This document shows positions 10,022 through 19,916 of a stretch of DNA of 64,000 bases, piece after piece. A program made the position numbers and the translations under genes. This stretch comes from Bryopsis sp. KO-2023 (Eukaryota > Chlorophyta > Ulvophyceae > Bryopsidales > Bryopsidaceae). Each line of letters starts with the position of its first letter. Within the stretch, counting starts at the first letter, position 1. The notes beneath the pieces are model-generated. The model worked only from the letters and a program-made list of their open reading frames with translations. It did not search any database and was not told the origin of the DNA. The stretch is taken from NCBI GenBank assembly GCA_030272585.1, contig BSYQ01000008.1:2232001-2296000 (forward strand). The letters are read 5' to 3'.

Positions 10022-11413
10022 TCACTCTCCTCGCTCAAGCCCATCATCCACGCCATCCTCTGCAAAAAAGTTAATGTCGTCCAACTCCAAGGGCGGCGAC
10101 TCAAACTCGGCGTTCTCGATATTGTCCGAGCGAAAAGTCCTGTGAACCGATTACAATGAATTGACTAATCAATAAATCACCAAGGAGGACAATCGCGGAA
10201 AAAAAAAAAAAAAACACTGGAAGCGTTCACTGTGGAATAAAGACAAAGTAACATCACATGAAATTGTTAGAGGAGACTCACCTAACGAGAGCTAAATCTT
10301 TATAGAAGAATTGATGTTTCTTCATTTCATCCAAGTTCTTGATCCGCATGTCGTCCATCGATAATCTCACAATCAAGTGTATGAGGGTTGCACCCGCAAC
10401 GGAAAGCCGACCGTTGTGATCTAACAAAAATCTACCCTTCCCTCCTCGATTAATAATTGTTAAAACTGAATCAATAAAAGGACCACCAAAATCATCCTCT
10501 TCAAATTTGCGCCAACTTCCGTTCTTAAACATTGCCGAGGAAAAGGGGAAGCGGTTTTTACTTTCAACAACGGCTTCGAGTAATTTCGTAGAAATATTTC
10601 CCCGCGACGCCCGTAATTCCGCTTTGGATTTTTTTACGAGGGCAAACCAAATTGCACTCTCGTCGGTGGTGAGCATGGTTTCAGCCTCTTGAAAAGAAGA
10701 AAAATTTTCGGGAAAAAAATCAACGAAAGTAGCAAGCATATTTTTGATCTCATCTTCGGGGACATACACGTATTTCCGCAACAACATTTTTCGATCATCT
10801 AATGTACGCCCCAATTGGGCAAAGTATACTTCTGGATCTTTTGTTTTTTTTACTGATTTTTCCTTTTTTTTCATTTGCTTCAGAAGTGCTCTCAGTAGAT
10901 CATTTGTTTCCCTTTGTGCTTTGGTGTTGTCAAGAGTAGCAAGTTCCAAGCGACGAAAGCCTTGTTGGATCGCTTCAGAAAATCCTGCAGTACAAGTCTC
11001 ATTTTATTTGCTGAACTGAAAATATCAAATCAGACTGCAACAATTGTTGTTGCAGTTGCATGTCACTATTGCAGCCGTCAAATCTTTGCCACTGCAACAG
11101 TTACATCGCTACCACAAGGCATCACGGACTGCTCTTAAAAACAAGATCGCTGTTAGCCCGAGAATCTGAACGAGGTAAACCACCAGTCGTGTCAGTCGAA
11201 GCAAATGTAAGACCCACCGTCCTCTTGCTGACGCCCTTCACCAACTGCAGCCAGAGCACGTGGCATACTGTCGCTTTCGCATCGCCTTTCATCAACTGCG
11301 TGCACAGAATGTGGCCCATCATCATGTTGGCGTCGCTCTTCCTCAACTCCAGCCAGAGCACGTGGCCTCTTAACAGCTCGAGACGACTTGCCTTTCCTTC
11401 CTTGCTGAGACAT
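10022..11413 (-). CDS. Transposon accessory protein of unknown function, copy 1
   Basis: Three minus-strand exons join with matching phases: 11413-11218, 10984-10282 and 10139-10022 (stop TGA at 10024-10022), giving about 338 residues. Donors are GTGGGT and GTGAGT; acceptors are ACTGCAG and TTCACAG. Exon 1 starts MSQQGRKGKSSRAVKRPRA, a likely nuclear signal, and holds three degenerate repeats of about 17 residues (ALAGVEEERRQHDDG and relatives). Exon 2 has a Lys-rich segment (KKKEKSVKKTKD) and a globular-looking domain with no family I know. Exon 3 is a short acidic tail (LELDDINFFAEDG...). Divergent transcription beside the transposase suggests a second transposition protein, analogous to DNA-binding partners in CACTA elements. 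This is inference; codon use is ordinary. Confidence 0.62.
10199..10214 (+). repeat. Poly-A run (16 A), length-variable between the two copies
   Basis: Copy 1 has 16 A and copy 2 has 17 (47065-47081). This is the only difference I found between the 9.02-kb copies. It lies in the intron of the accessory gene. Confidence 0.7.
11225..11377 (-). repeat. Three about 51-bp coding repeats in the accessory gene, copy 1
   Basis: The plus strand shows three versions of a unit ending CCAACTGCAGCCAGAGCACG, CATCAACTGCGTGCACAGAA and CCTCAACTCCAGCCAGAGCA. They encode the three 17-residue repeats of exon 1. Confidence 0.6.
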
Positions 11414-11977
11414 CTGTGCCTGAATTTGTGATTCAATTCAACTGAAATTCCTATTTCCAACAAAGTGCAGGACTGGACAGGAATGGATGTGCTGCACAAT
11501 GAAACCAATCCCTTCTTATACCAAATGAAATTGGTCAGAAGTACGTTTGCTCATTAGCAACGAGATATACTTCCCTCAGAAAAGCATACTTCAACAAGCT
11601 TCTTTCAACAAAAAGATACAATTCCTTATGAAGTTCTGAATTATGCAAGCTTATTCCTGCTCTCCTAGCCACTCAAAAAAAGGTCCCAATCATGAGAAGG
11701 TACAGATTGTATTGGATGTGGCCATTATGGAATGAAGGGGTGGGATTCAACGGCTCAGAACGATTGACATCAGCGGCACCGTTGCACGTGATGGATCGTG
11801 TGAGTTTGAAAACTTCTTGGCACTACATTGAGAGGGAGGTTTTTAGTGAACATCAGTGAAGGACACTGTGGATTCTGTTGCTTCGTTTTTCTAAGCCGTC
11901 TAGCCTGGAATTTTAGAATCCCTGAACCGTTCAGGATTCGTGCCTGGTGACAGGAACAAGGTGACTGGTCAGACCTC

Positions 11978-12115
11978 GAATTATTCGTGTGAGTGTTTCT
12001 GTACCAACAACGCATTTGCAGTGGAATTTGTCGTGTGAGTGTTTCTGTACCAAGAACGCATTTGCAGTGGAATTATTCGTGTGAGTGTTTCTATACCAAG
12101 AACGCATTTGCAGTG
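11978..12115 (+). repeat. 46-bp direct repeat, three copies, upstream of the transposase gene (copy 1)
   Basis: Units 11978-12023, 12024-12069 and 12070-12115 all have the form GAATTATTCGTGTGAGTGTT to CGCATTTGCAGTG with few differences. They lie about 350 bases before the transposase ATG and could be promoter or binding elements. Confidence 0.75.
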
Positions 12116-12463
12116 GGCTGGTCTCATTTCACTTTCAGTAATGGCGTCACAAACACAATAATTTGCTCATTGTGGCTCTGGGAGTAGCACCGAATGCAAC
12201 CTTGAATCTCTATATTTGTAGTGGCATGAAATTATGCAACGCCTAATAAGGAACTCGACACATACACCAGAACATTCTTTTTTAAGATGCCTTGTTTCCT
12301 CTTTTGTTTTGAAATTTTGGGCAGAGGTTGTGACACAGGTGTTGAACTTCGCAGGGCACTACCCTTAGGGCAGAAGGGTTCCTGGGCAGACATTTTCGAG
12401 TATCTTTCTTGCACTGCACAATTTTTCGATCGAGAAAAAATACACACACACACACACAAGAAC

Positions 12464-15400
12464 ATGTTCCGATGTGATGCATGTCAAAGAAGCTTCAAAA
12501 CTGCCGGGGGTCTTGGATTACATCATCAGAGGGTTGGATATCCATTTTGCGGTGGAAGACCAAAAAAAAGAGCACGAGCAAGCGAAACATCCACAGACCT
12601 GGAAAATCAAAACCATACACAAGAAAGATCACCATATATGACAGTGAACACTTTGGATGTTAGAGTTCAACAACATCTTGAAGATGATGGTCCAAATGTT
12701 TCAAGAAAAACACAGAGTCCCTCACGATCATCAAACAGCTCGAGGGATTCAAAGAGCACCTCAGACCTGGATCTATCGGAGGTTGAAAATAAAGAAGAAA
12801 AAAAAAGTTTTGATGAGGTTTCAAAATTTGCTGCCTTGTGCGCACAAGAGATGACTAATTCTGCAACAGATAAACTCCTAAACCTTATACATGATCCACG
12901 ATTCCGCCTCAACAAAATCAAAGAAGAATTCAGGTCATCCCGCGATGTGAATGCCTATTTAGATGCACGTCAGGAGAAAGGAGAGGTAGGTAAAGCTGAA
13001 TTTTGAGAAAGGGCATGTCAGATTTCATATTTGTGTGTGTGTGCGACTAAGAAAGTGTGCACATGATTGAAGGCATTTCTCTCCAAAAACATCGCTCTAC
13101 CTTCGGACAACCAAGACTTGACTTTCTTCTATCGCAATTCTCTTGCATGTGTGAGAGCCTTATTCAAGGCAATTCCAGAGGAGGAAATGCATCTACATCC
13201 ACAAAAAAGAACAAGTTCGAGCGGTGCACGCATTTATTGCGGGTTACACACAGGAGAATGGTGGGAGAGAGCTGCCAAGCAAATCCCAGCTGGGGCAGTA
13301 ATTATACCACTTATTTTTTATTCAGATGCAACTGATCTTGATGAAATACGCAAAGAAAGTGCACGGCCCATTCTCATCACTTTGGGGAACATCCCACCTG
13401 AGCTGCAAAGGAAAAGGGGTGGCAACAAACTCGTTGCCTATTTTTGTAAACTGGAACAAAAAAGAGAACATGGGCTGAGTGGCGAGGTATTTAAACGAAG
13501 AAAAAGAGAACTCACCCAAGACATGATGGCCATGCTCCTGGAACCCCTGCGGCATGCAAACAAACGGTACTTGCAAAAACCCTTGAAACTTCCCACCTGC
13601 AAAATCAAAACCAATCCAGCAAGATTCAAAAAACAAGAATACATTGGATTCATCAAGTACTCTCCAGAATTGTTAAAAGTAGATCAGAACTATCAAAAAC
13701 ATAACAGAAATGTCAAAAACAAACCAGAATTATCAAAAACAAACCAGAATTATCAAAAATAGAGCATAATTATTAAGAACAAACCAAAATTATCAAAAAC
13801 AAACCAGAATTATCAAAAACATACAAAATTATCAAAAACAAACCACAGATATCAAAAATAGAACAGAATTGTTAAAAACAAACCAAAATTATCAAAAACA
13901 AACCACACCTAGCAAAAATAGATGGGATTTGTTAAAAACAAACCATAGTTATTAAGAATACACCAGAATTATCAAGAACAAACCAAAATTATCAAAAATA
14001 AACCAAAATTATCAAAAATAAACCTGATTTCTATGACATCGGTTATAGTTCATTAACAAAATAGACACAAACAGAAATAGATTTTATTGCAATAATAATT
14101 TAAACAAAAAGATTTCAGTTTTGTCCCCTTTAGGGGAATTTGGATGGAAGGACCAAGAGGGAAGCAATACTTTTGCTTCCCTGTCCCTTGCCTTTACCTT
14201 GCCGACCACGTCGAAGCTTCGGATATTTTTAGTGTTCGGTGTGCGTCCAACAGCACATTCCCTTGTATACGATGCTTGTGCCCTGGAAAGGAACTTCACG
14301 ACATCACTAAAACACACCCGTTGCGCCGAGAAAATGATATGAACATCATCATCGATGAAGCAAAAGCTCTGATTGATGCAAATTGTATTGGAAAAGCGTT
14401 TAGCTTGACAAAACGTCACTCTGTTTGGCCTCTATCAATTTCACTGAGCGGTTTCCGAATGTGTGATGCATACGGGTTGTGGGTGCCGGAGCGCCAACAT
14501 CAATCAGATATTGGGATTTCCGTGTATATGATTGACTGGACACGGACATACATTGAAGAAAATTATCCAAACGAAGTCGACGATATCTTGATATCGTTGA
14601 ATACGAGGCAAGTACACTTCAGCAAATACAAATCACCTTGATATATCCATAAATTCGTATCCATGTACTAATTTGATTTTTTTTTTAACTTCAAGGCTCA
14701 GAAAAATTCCGGTATATCCTGGATTGACGCTTCCAAAAAGTTTCACAAATGATAAGCTTTCTTCTTCAAAACGACGTCACTTGATGTGGGTGTTGCCGTA
14801 CCTACTCTCCGGGCTCCTTCTTCCCTTGGAATCCGTCTTCATCGCGTACGCTCGATGGGAACATCAGCGAGACCTTTCTGAACACACAAGGGAAAGTATC
14901 AACAAATTGCAAATGCTCGGGACTGTTTGGCAAAACGAAGCGAAAAAAAAGTTTCCCTTTGGAAATTTCAACACAATAAAAATGCATGATATGACACACT
15001 ACCAAGACATGATAACAGAATTTGGGGGAACATGGATTGAAGCCACTCCGTACGAAAAACTTCATATTGAATATTGCAAAAAACCATGGAGGGCGAGCAA
15101 TAAACAAGCACACAGCTATAAGAAACAAATGGTCAGAAAAACTGAAAGGTTTGAGGTTGCTTCAAGGATTCCCACCTCACAAACACCTTCCCGGGCCGGA
15201 CGCGGGATAATTCAAAGGGCTGATGCTGCAGGCAAAAACATGCTAGGAAGCATGAAACGGACCATCTCTTACACTGATGTACCTGAGGATTTATCCACAA
15301 CACAACCAGAATTGGCACGTCTTCATTCAATTATTCTGCAATACTTCCAGGGTACGCACCTTGATGACAAAAAAATACACATGTGCAAGAGCATGTGCAT

Positions 15401-15779
15401 TTACAACGATTACGGCGCTTCGAAAACGGCACGGTCAGCCAAAATTTTTCATGGAAAAAAGTGTTTCTCAGCACTTTCCATTTTGGGGGAGAACAATCAG
15501 ACCTGGTTTGCTCAAGTGCGTGCTTTTTTCCGGGGATCACGAAACGGGGAGGTTCATGATCTTGCATTTGTCCGATGGTATGAACGAGCTAACGATGGCC
15601 CTTCAAATCACAAGGAAAATGTCTACTTGAAATGGGATAAGGTCAGGATTGAAGGAAGACTACAAGCAAATTATGATTTGGTGCCAATTCAATGTGTGCA
15701 AGATTTGGTTCTTTTGCATAAAGACCATGGGACTAAAGGAGGAAAGAAGAGGTTTTTCTTGAATCAATACATTCGCTGA
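12464..15779 (+). CDS. Plavaka-like transposase, copy 1
   Basis: Four exons join with consistent phases: 12464-12985, 13073-13656, 14134-14607 and 14696-15779, giving about 887 residues. The start was chosen because MFRCDACQRSF opens a C2H2-like finger (C4, C7, H20/H21, C29), the usual N-terminus of Plavaka proteins. Exon 2 carries FYSDATDLDEI followed by RPILITLGNIPPELQRKRGG, the hallmark around the first catalytic Asp (about D259). Exon 3 has YLADHVEA...FPCIRCLCPGKEL. Exon 4 has IPVYPGLTLPKSF, then MHDMTHYQDMITEFGGTWIE, YEKLHIEYCKKPWRASNKQ and KKQMVRKTER, all in the family order. The last intron uses a GC donor (GCAAGT at 14608). The frame is open throughout, so the enzyme is probably functional. 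It should catalyse excision and insertion of this element. Confidence 0.85.
13680..14030 (+). repeat. Degenerate 20-bp repeat array filling transposase intron 2 (copy 1)
   Basis: Units of the type AACAAACCAGAATTATCAAA recur about 16 times with substitutions and small length changes. The array starts at the end of exon 2 and makes this intron (477 nt) the longest of the gene. Confidence 0.75.
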
Positions 15780-16834
15780 TGCATCATAATTTTGACCATC
15801 CAAGTCTGTTTGGACGTGCGTTGCAAACATACCTGAAATGTACAGCCACCAAGCATTACCATTTCTACTGACAAGGACAAGATTTAAGGATCTTCATGGG
15901 CTGTTTTTTTTCCTGAATGGATCCAAGCTGTTGCTGCTCTGTAACCAACTTGGTTGATTGAATCTGGCCTGGTCAGTGTCAGCTTCCTAACCCGACATTT
16001 TTCAGAGTCTTCAACAGTCCACACACACACACACTTTTTCAGTTTCTCCAATGCACCACTACTTGCTGGCTGACCTGACCCCAAGCAACATGTCTTATGA
16101 AAACATTTCATGCACTGTTCCCCGTGCGGATTTTTATTTTGAATAGGGGGGGGGGAATCTTTTTCGAGCGCACGAGACGACTTTCGAATGGCAGTCTTGA
16201 GAAAAGAAAAGATTAAGCAGACGGCAGCACCCACCTGCAGCAACCACACGCCGTGTTCGGCGAACGCACCACTGGGGGGTATTATTGGCAGCGAACAGCA
16301 TCCACGACCTCAACACGACCTCAGAAAGCGGACTTCCTGTCTTGTGCAAGTCAGAGTCGCTTATCGATTGGCGGAAACCTATCGGAAATCGAAAAAATAT
16401 CAACAGGCCCAAGAAGTCGAACGCCAACAGGACAAGCGAAAATGTCTCCAAACCCATGGGAAGTCACATCGTCTTTGTCACGTGTTTGTGGGTCCGTGAA
16501 AACTTGAACAAAAAGTTGACGGAAACAAGGAGAAGTGAGTGTGGGGTGTACTGAGTGTGGTTTTCGCGGTATTTGTGTGTCGATTTCACGCACGTGATTC
16601 CACCGTCAATTTAATGCACGTCACATGATCGATATTTTTGCGTCAAACAGACGCGCGAGCTTTCAGCGTGTTTTTGCGTCAAGTTCGCGTCCGTGATTTG
16701 GCGATAACTTGGTGTTGTTTGACGCAAGCGCTGCACAAGCGTCAAATACCGCCCATAAAGTGACGCTGACACCCCGTGAAAGAATCAGTGACGCTACTTT
16801 ATCATCATTTTATCGCGGTTGGTTTTTTCAGATG
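15780..16834. other. Right internal and subterminal region of transposon copy 1
   Basis: After the transposase stop there is about 750 bp with no firm gene; a basic 103-residue frame at 16188-16499 is unrecognised. The last about 250 bp are rich in GCGTCA/TGACGC (for example 16644, 16678, 16742, 16762, 16792), the same hexamer as in the left 67-bp array, then the right terminal inverted repeat 16791-16834. Confidence 0.5.
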
Positions 16835-16836
16835 GT

Positions 16837-17665
16837 TCTCCACACGAATGGTTCGTTCAGGAATCCGTTTCCCAGAAATCGCTGACCCTTTTGGTGGGGC
16901 AGAAACGGTGGGAGGAGCTCCTTGCATTGGGGGAAATTCGGGACGAGGCGCGTCTGCGAAGTTTGTCTTTGCCCTACAGTGGAGCTTTTTTGGCTGCGCT
17001 TCCCAACCAAGCTTTGGGGACGGAATTATCGTCAAATACATTCAACGTTTTACTTCGGTGGCGTTTGGGGATTCCCATTTTCGACGAAGGGGTATGTTGT
17101 CCTTTGTGTCATGCGTCGATGGACAGTTTTGGGGATCATGCAGTTATGTGTCATGGGGGGGGGGGGGAGTGTTGGCTCGCCACAATGTTGTCCGTGACGC
17201 TTTGTTTGATTTTGCAAAAGCCGCTGGGGTTCGCCCCCGTTTGGAGGTTCATGTTGACTCGTCTTTTGCGCGCCCAGCGGATGTTTTCATTCCCACTTGG
17301 CATTTTGGAAAGTCATGTGTGATTGATGTCACTGTTTCTCATCCTTTGCAATCACGGAGTTTGATGAGAGCCACCCGAGAAGCTGGAGTTGGTTTACTTC
17401 GTGGTTTGAATCGAAAACGAGAGGTTGCAACGAAATGTGATGAACTGGGTTTGGATTTTATTTGTTTTGCCGTGGAAACTTTTGGAGGGTTTTCGTCTGA
17501 AGTCAAACATTGGCTCGTTTTTTATCACGTCTGGTAGCTACCCTTCAAAATCTTCCTACGTCGATAGTTGTTGAAAGGGCTTGGCAAAAGCTGTCTCTTT
17601 CTTTGCAACGTTCGCAAGCTTGTGCTTTGCTTGAACGGTCGTCGCTTTTTAGTGATTCGGTTTCT
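16837..17665 (+). pseudogene. Non-LTR-type retroelement C-terminal region (zinc-binding plus restriction-like endonuclease), frame-broken
   Basis: The first frame contains LRSLSLPYSGAFLAALP, then CPLCHASMDSFGDHAVMCHG, a CxxC...H...C zinc-binding pattern. The frame shifts in a run of about 13 G (17154-17167) and continues as ARHNVVRDALFDFAKAAG, then SRPADVFIP-like SFARPADVFIPTWHFGKS and CVIDVTVSHPL. That D...DVTV pattern is the restriction-enzyme-like endonuclease region seen at the C-terminus of many site-specific non-LTR retroelement proteins. A second shift in a T run near 17516 separates the last part (...LQNLPTSIVVERAWQK). Two homopolymer frameshifts point to a dead copy, although homopolymer sequencing error cannot be excluded. 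The RT domain is absent. Confidence 0.5.
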
Positions 17666-17673
17666 TATGAGAG

Positions 17674-17817
17674 GGGGTGATTTTGTTTTGATTTTGTGAT
17701 TTTGATTTTGATTTTGTGATTTTGATTTTGATTTTGTGATTTTGATTTTGATTTTGTGATTTTGATTTTGATTTTTTTTTGATTTTTTGATTTTGATTTT
17801 GATTTTGTGATTTTGCA
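17674..17817 (+). repeat. TTTTGA/TTTTGTGA microsatellite
   Basis: About 140 bp of GATTTTGATTTTGATTTTGT repeats. It could be the tail of the retroelement fragment to its left or, read on the other strand (CAAAATC), the 3' tail of the LINE fragment to its right. Confidence 0.75.
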
Positions 17818-18312
17818 TCTCCTACACAATGTAAATGTTGTTTGTTTGTTTGTTTGTTTTTCTCTTTGAATGACATTCATTGTTTGTAGATACGGACTGG
17901 TGTAATAACGCCTCTATTGCAAGTAGATACAAAAAACAATCCAAGAAGAAGTAAACAAGGAAAATCATCCCAACAAAAAAAAATAAAAAAATAGAAAGAA
18001 GGTACCGACGATGTCGCTGTAGTTCAAAAAGAAAACGAGCTACCCGAAATTGGTCTGCCCCTGTAAAAAGAGAAGTAAGCGAACGATGTTGAACTAAATA
18101 AATTTTTTTGTTTCGAACTGATATCAAAGAGGGGCAAACAAAAATATGATGGAATTCGTCCTCAATAGATCCCAACGAACAAAGGCAACAAGAGCGGTCC
18201 TCACGTGAAAAACGATGATCGTTCCCTCCATTGGTTGCCCCTATCGCAACCAATGTTCCAGACAATTACTCCAATCAAAAATTAATCCGTCAGTGTCAAT
18301 ACCCAGATGAAC
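17818..18312 (-). pseudogene. 5'-truncated LINE fragment (C-terminal zinc-knuckle region)
   Basis: The minus strand encodes SCCLCSLGSIEDEFHHIFVC, the CxxC...E.E.H....C knuckle at the end of many LINE ORF2 proteins, followed by LFTGADQFRVARFL and a stop. The part 5' of the knuckle is in another frame. Its last segment resembles the fragment at 30365-30584 more than the LINE beside it, so it is a different subfamily. Confidence 0.5.
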
Positions 18313-18439
18313 CATAATCATAATCATAATTACAACCCACAGCAAAAGAGAGCCATCACCCTCTATGATGCTGGAACAAAGACAAAAAGGAAAGAAAAGA
18401 AAGAGAAAAACAAAAAAAAACAAAAACAAAACAAAAACC

Positions 18440-19025
18440 TTAGGATTGTAAACCTGCTGAACGTATTGAAGCCATTTTGCTGATAACTAAAGCTAATTTG
18501 CCCGATGGCACCCTACTAAAAAGATCCTTGGGATTAGCCCATCGAAAAACATCTGAATGCAAAGAACGAAAGGAAGAATAAAAAGGACATTCAAAAAGAA
18601 AATGCCGTTCATCTTCCACCGCGGACCGACACAACCGACAAATCCTGTTTTCCCTTGATACACCATTATATCGTCCCACTTCCACTTCCAAGAAATGAAT
18701 ACCACAACGAAAACGAGTAAAGAAAACCCGAAGAGAAGTTGGTTTTAAAGTTGTCAAATACCGTTCAAATCTGAGGGAAAACTTAATATGCCGATACCAA
18801 GATATAACTCGAGATGCAGATGAACCGAAAACATGTTCAGCATGCATAGCTTTATAACGACGCTGAAATTCCGAAATGTCCACCAAAGTCGTAGAAGAAA
18901 ATATCTTCTCCGGCCAAAACCGTCTGAAAAAACCCAAAATACGCCCAAACCAAGAAGATCGAGATGCGTGATATTGATCAAAACCCCAACAAAACAATCT
19001 TCCATGCAATCGATCAACTGATAAC
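18440..19025 (-). CDS. LINE ORF2, C-terminal part (downstream of the gypsy insertion)
   Basis: This minus-strand frame continues ORF2 from 27030 after the gypsy insertion (8,004 bases including one target duplication, a multiple of three). It ends at TAA 18442-18440. It contains RVFFTRFRCGIHFLEVEVGR, then ICRLCRSAVEDERHFLFEC, the C-terminal CCHC-like knuckle of LINE proteins with the usual EDE.H motif. The total ORF2 length would be about 1,077 residues, normal for a LINE. Confidence 0.7.
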
Positions 19026-19435
19026 TGATACGAATGTGGACTCTGGAACGAGTACACATTCACCTAAGTCGATCCAGTCGGACTGGATCAGCCTGGTCCG
19101 GTAATCAGTGCCTGGTTCGGTACCAGAGCCGGTCCAGCAGTACAGTCCGACTGACCCAAGTGAGAGGTGGACACGGTGGCAGTTACCGTGTCCACACAAT
19201 CCAACCAACGGTCCTGAGAAGGATTTGGTCTGGATCTGTCGGTCCAGTGGACGCTGGGTCCGACAGCTCTCAACCGTTCCTTTTGCCAGGTTGTCGGTCC
19301 GGCCCCATATTTATTGGATCCGGACCGAGGTAACAATGTTCTAGAGTAAGCTTGTAAGCAAAGACTCTTATCCGTGTTTCCGTGGTTCTAGACGTAACGT
19401 CTACCACTACTCGATACTTTCCCGTGTTTTTATCA
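19026..19435 (+). repeat. 5' LTR of the gypsy element
   Basis: 410 bp with TGATA...TATCA termini; nearly identical to 26615-27024. It is dense in GGTCC/GGACC. Confidence 0.9.
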
Positions 19436-19437
19436 AC

Positions 19438-19452
19438 TGGTTTCGGAGCGAG
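19438..19452 (+). other. Primer-binding site of the gypsy element
   Basis: TGGTTTCGGAGCGAG starts two bases after the LTR. The initial TGG pairs with the CCA end of a tRNA. The identical 15-mer follows the LTR of the integrase-less element at 42280-42294 (minus). The priming tRNA is not identified. Confidence 0.75.
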
Positions 19453-19490
19453 TTCCCGGACTCGCGAACCGCATCACCAAGGAGATCTAT

Positions 19491-19916
19491 ATGTACCCTT
19501 CGACACCTTCGAACCTGACCGACGCATCCACTGGCTCGGAGTTCCAAGTGCCAGTGTCCGCAGCACCTATCGTTCCCGATCCAGCTACCGTCGCGCATTG
19601 GAACGCGTTTCAGGTGGACTACCCAACAAGTTATCGTGGCACACCTCTGACTTTTGTTTCCGGACCCAGCTTGGCCGACATACCTGTACCGCGTGGACCG
19701 CGAGACGAAGATTTGGAGAGCGTGGGATCCTGTGACTCCGTATTCACGGAGGAACAGAGGAACGACCCCGATTTCCAGGCCTTGTATCTGGAGGTACTCG
19801 AGGGTCAACGAGCCAGAGCCGCAGCCAGAGAGACCGCTAGGCGCCAGGCATGGACCTTATCCCGTACGAGGAAGCCCCAGCCTATCCCGACCATGTGGAC
19901 GAGGGAGACGAGATGA
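19491..19916 (+). CDS. Gypsy element ORF1 (gag-like, 141 residues)
   Basis: The first ATG frame after the primer-binding site encodes MYPSTPSNLTDASTGSEFQV and ends in an Arg-rich tail. No standard retrotransposon gag domain is recognisable. It overlaps the next frame (19850 on), which lies -1 relative to it. Either gag is two proteins, or a one-base change has split an originally single gag; I see no classical slippery heptamer in the overlap. Confidence 0.5.
   Translation: MYPSTPSNLTDASTGSEFQVPVSAAPIVPDPATVAHWNAFQVDYPTSYRGTPLTFVSGPSLADIPVPRGPRDEDLESVGSCDSVFTEEQRNDPDFQALYLEVLEGQRARAAARETARRQAWTLSRTRKPQPIPTMWTRETR

Larger units (their letters stand above)
7815..16834 (+). mobile_element. Plavaka-like (KDZ group) DNA transposon, copy 1, 9,020 bp
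   Basis: The ends are inverted repeats of about 44 bp with two mismatches, starting CATCTGAAAAAACCAACCGC. The flanking bases are GT on both sides (7813-7814 and 16835-16836), a 2-bp target duplication. Inside are a 67-bp subterminal repeat array, a minus-strand accessory gene of three exons and a plus-strand transposase gene of four exons. Copy 2 at 44681-53701 differs only by one A in a poly-A run as far as I could read, so at least one insertion is very recent. Plavaka transposases are best known from fungi; the family call rests on protein motifs described under the transposase. Confidence 0.88.
7751..17673 (+). mobile_element. Retroelement fragment with zinc-binding and restriction-like endonuclease region, split by a Plavaka-like transposon
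   Basis: The two parts are about 7751-7814 and 16837-17673, left and right of transposon copy 1. The reading frame before the transposon (ending ...SLPPTACC) continues into SPHEWFVQES once the transposon and its GT duplication are discounted. See the pseudogene entry for the protein. The left border is inferred from the end of kinase similarity; the right border is the TTTTGA microsatellite. Confidence 0.45.
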
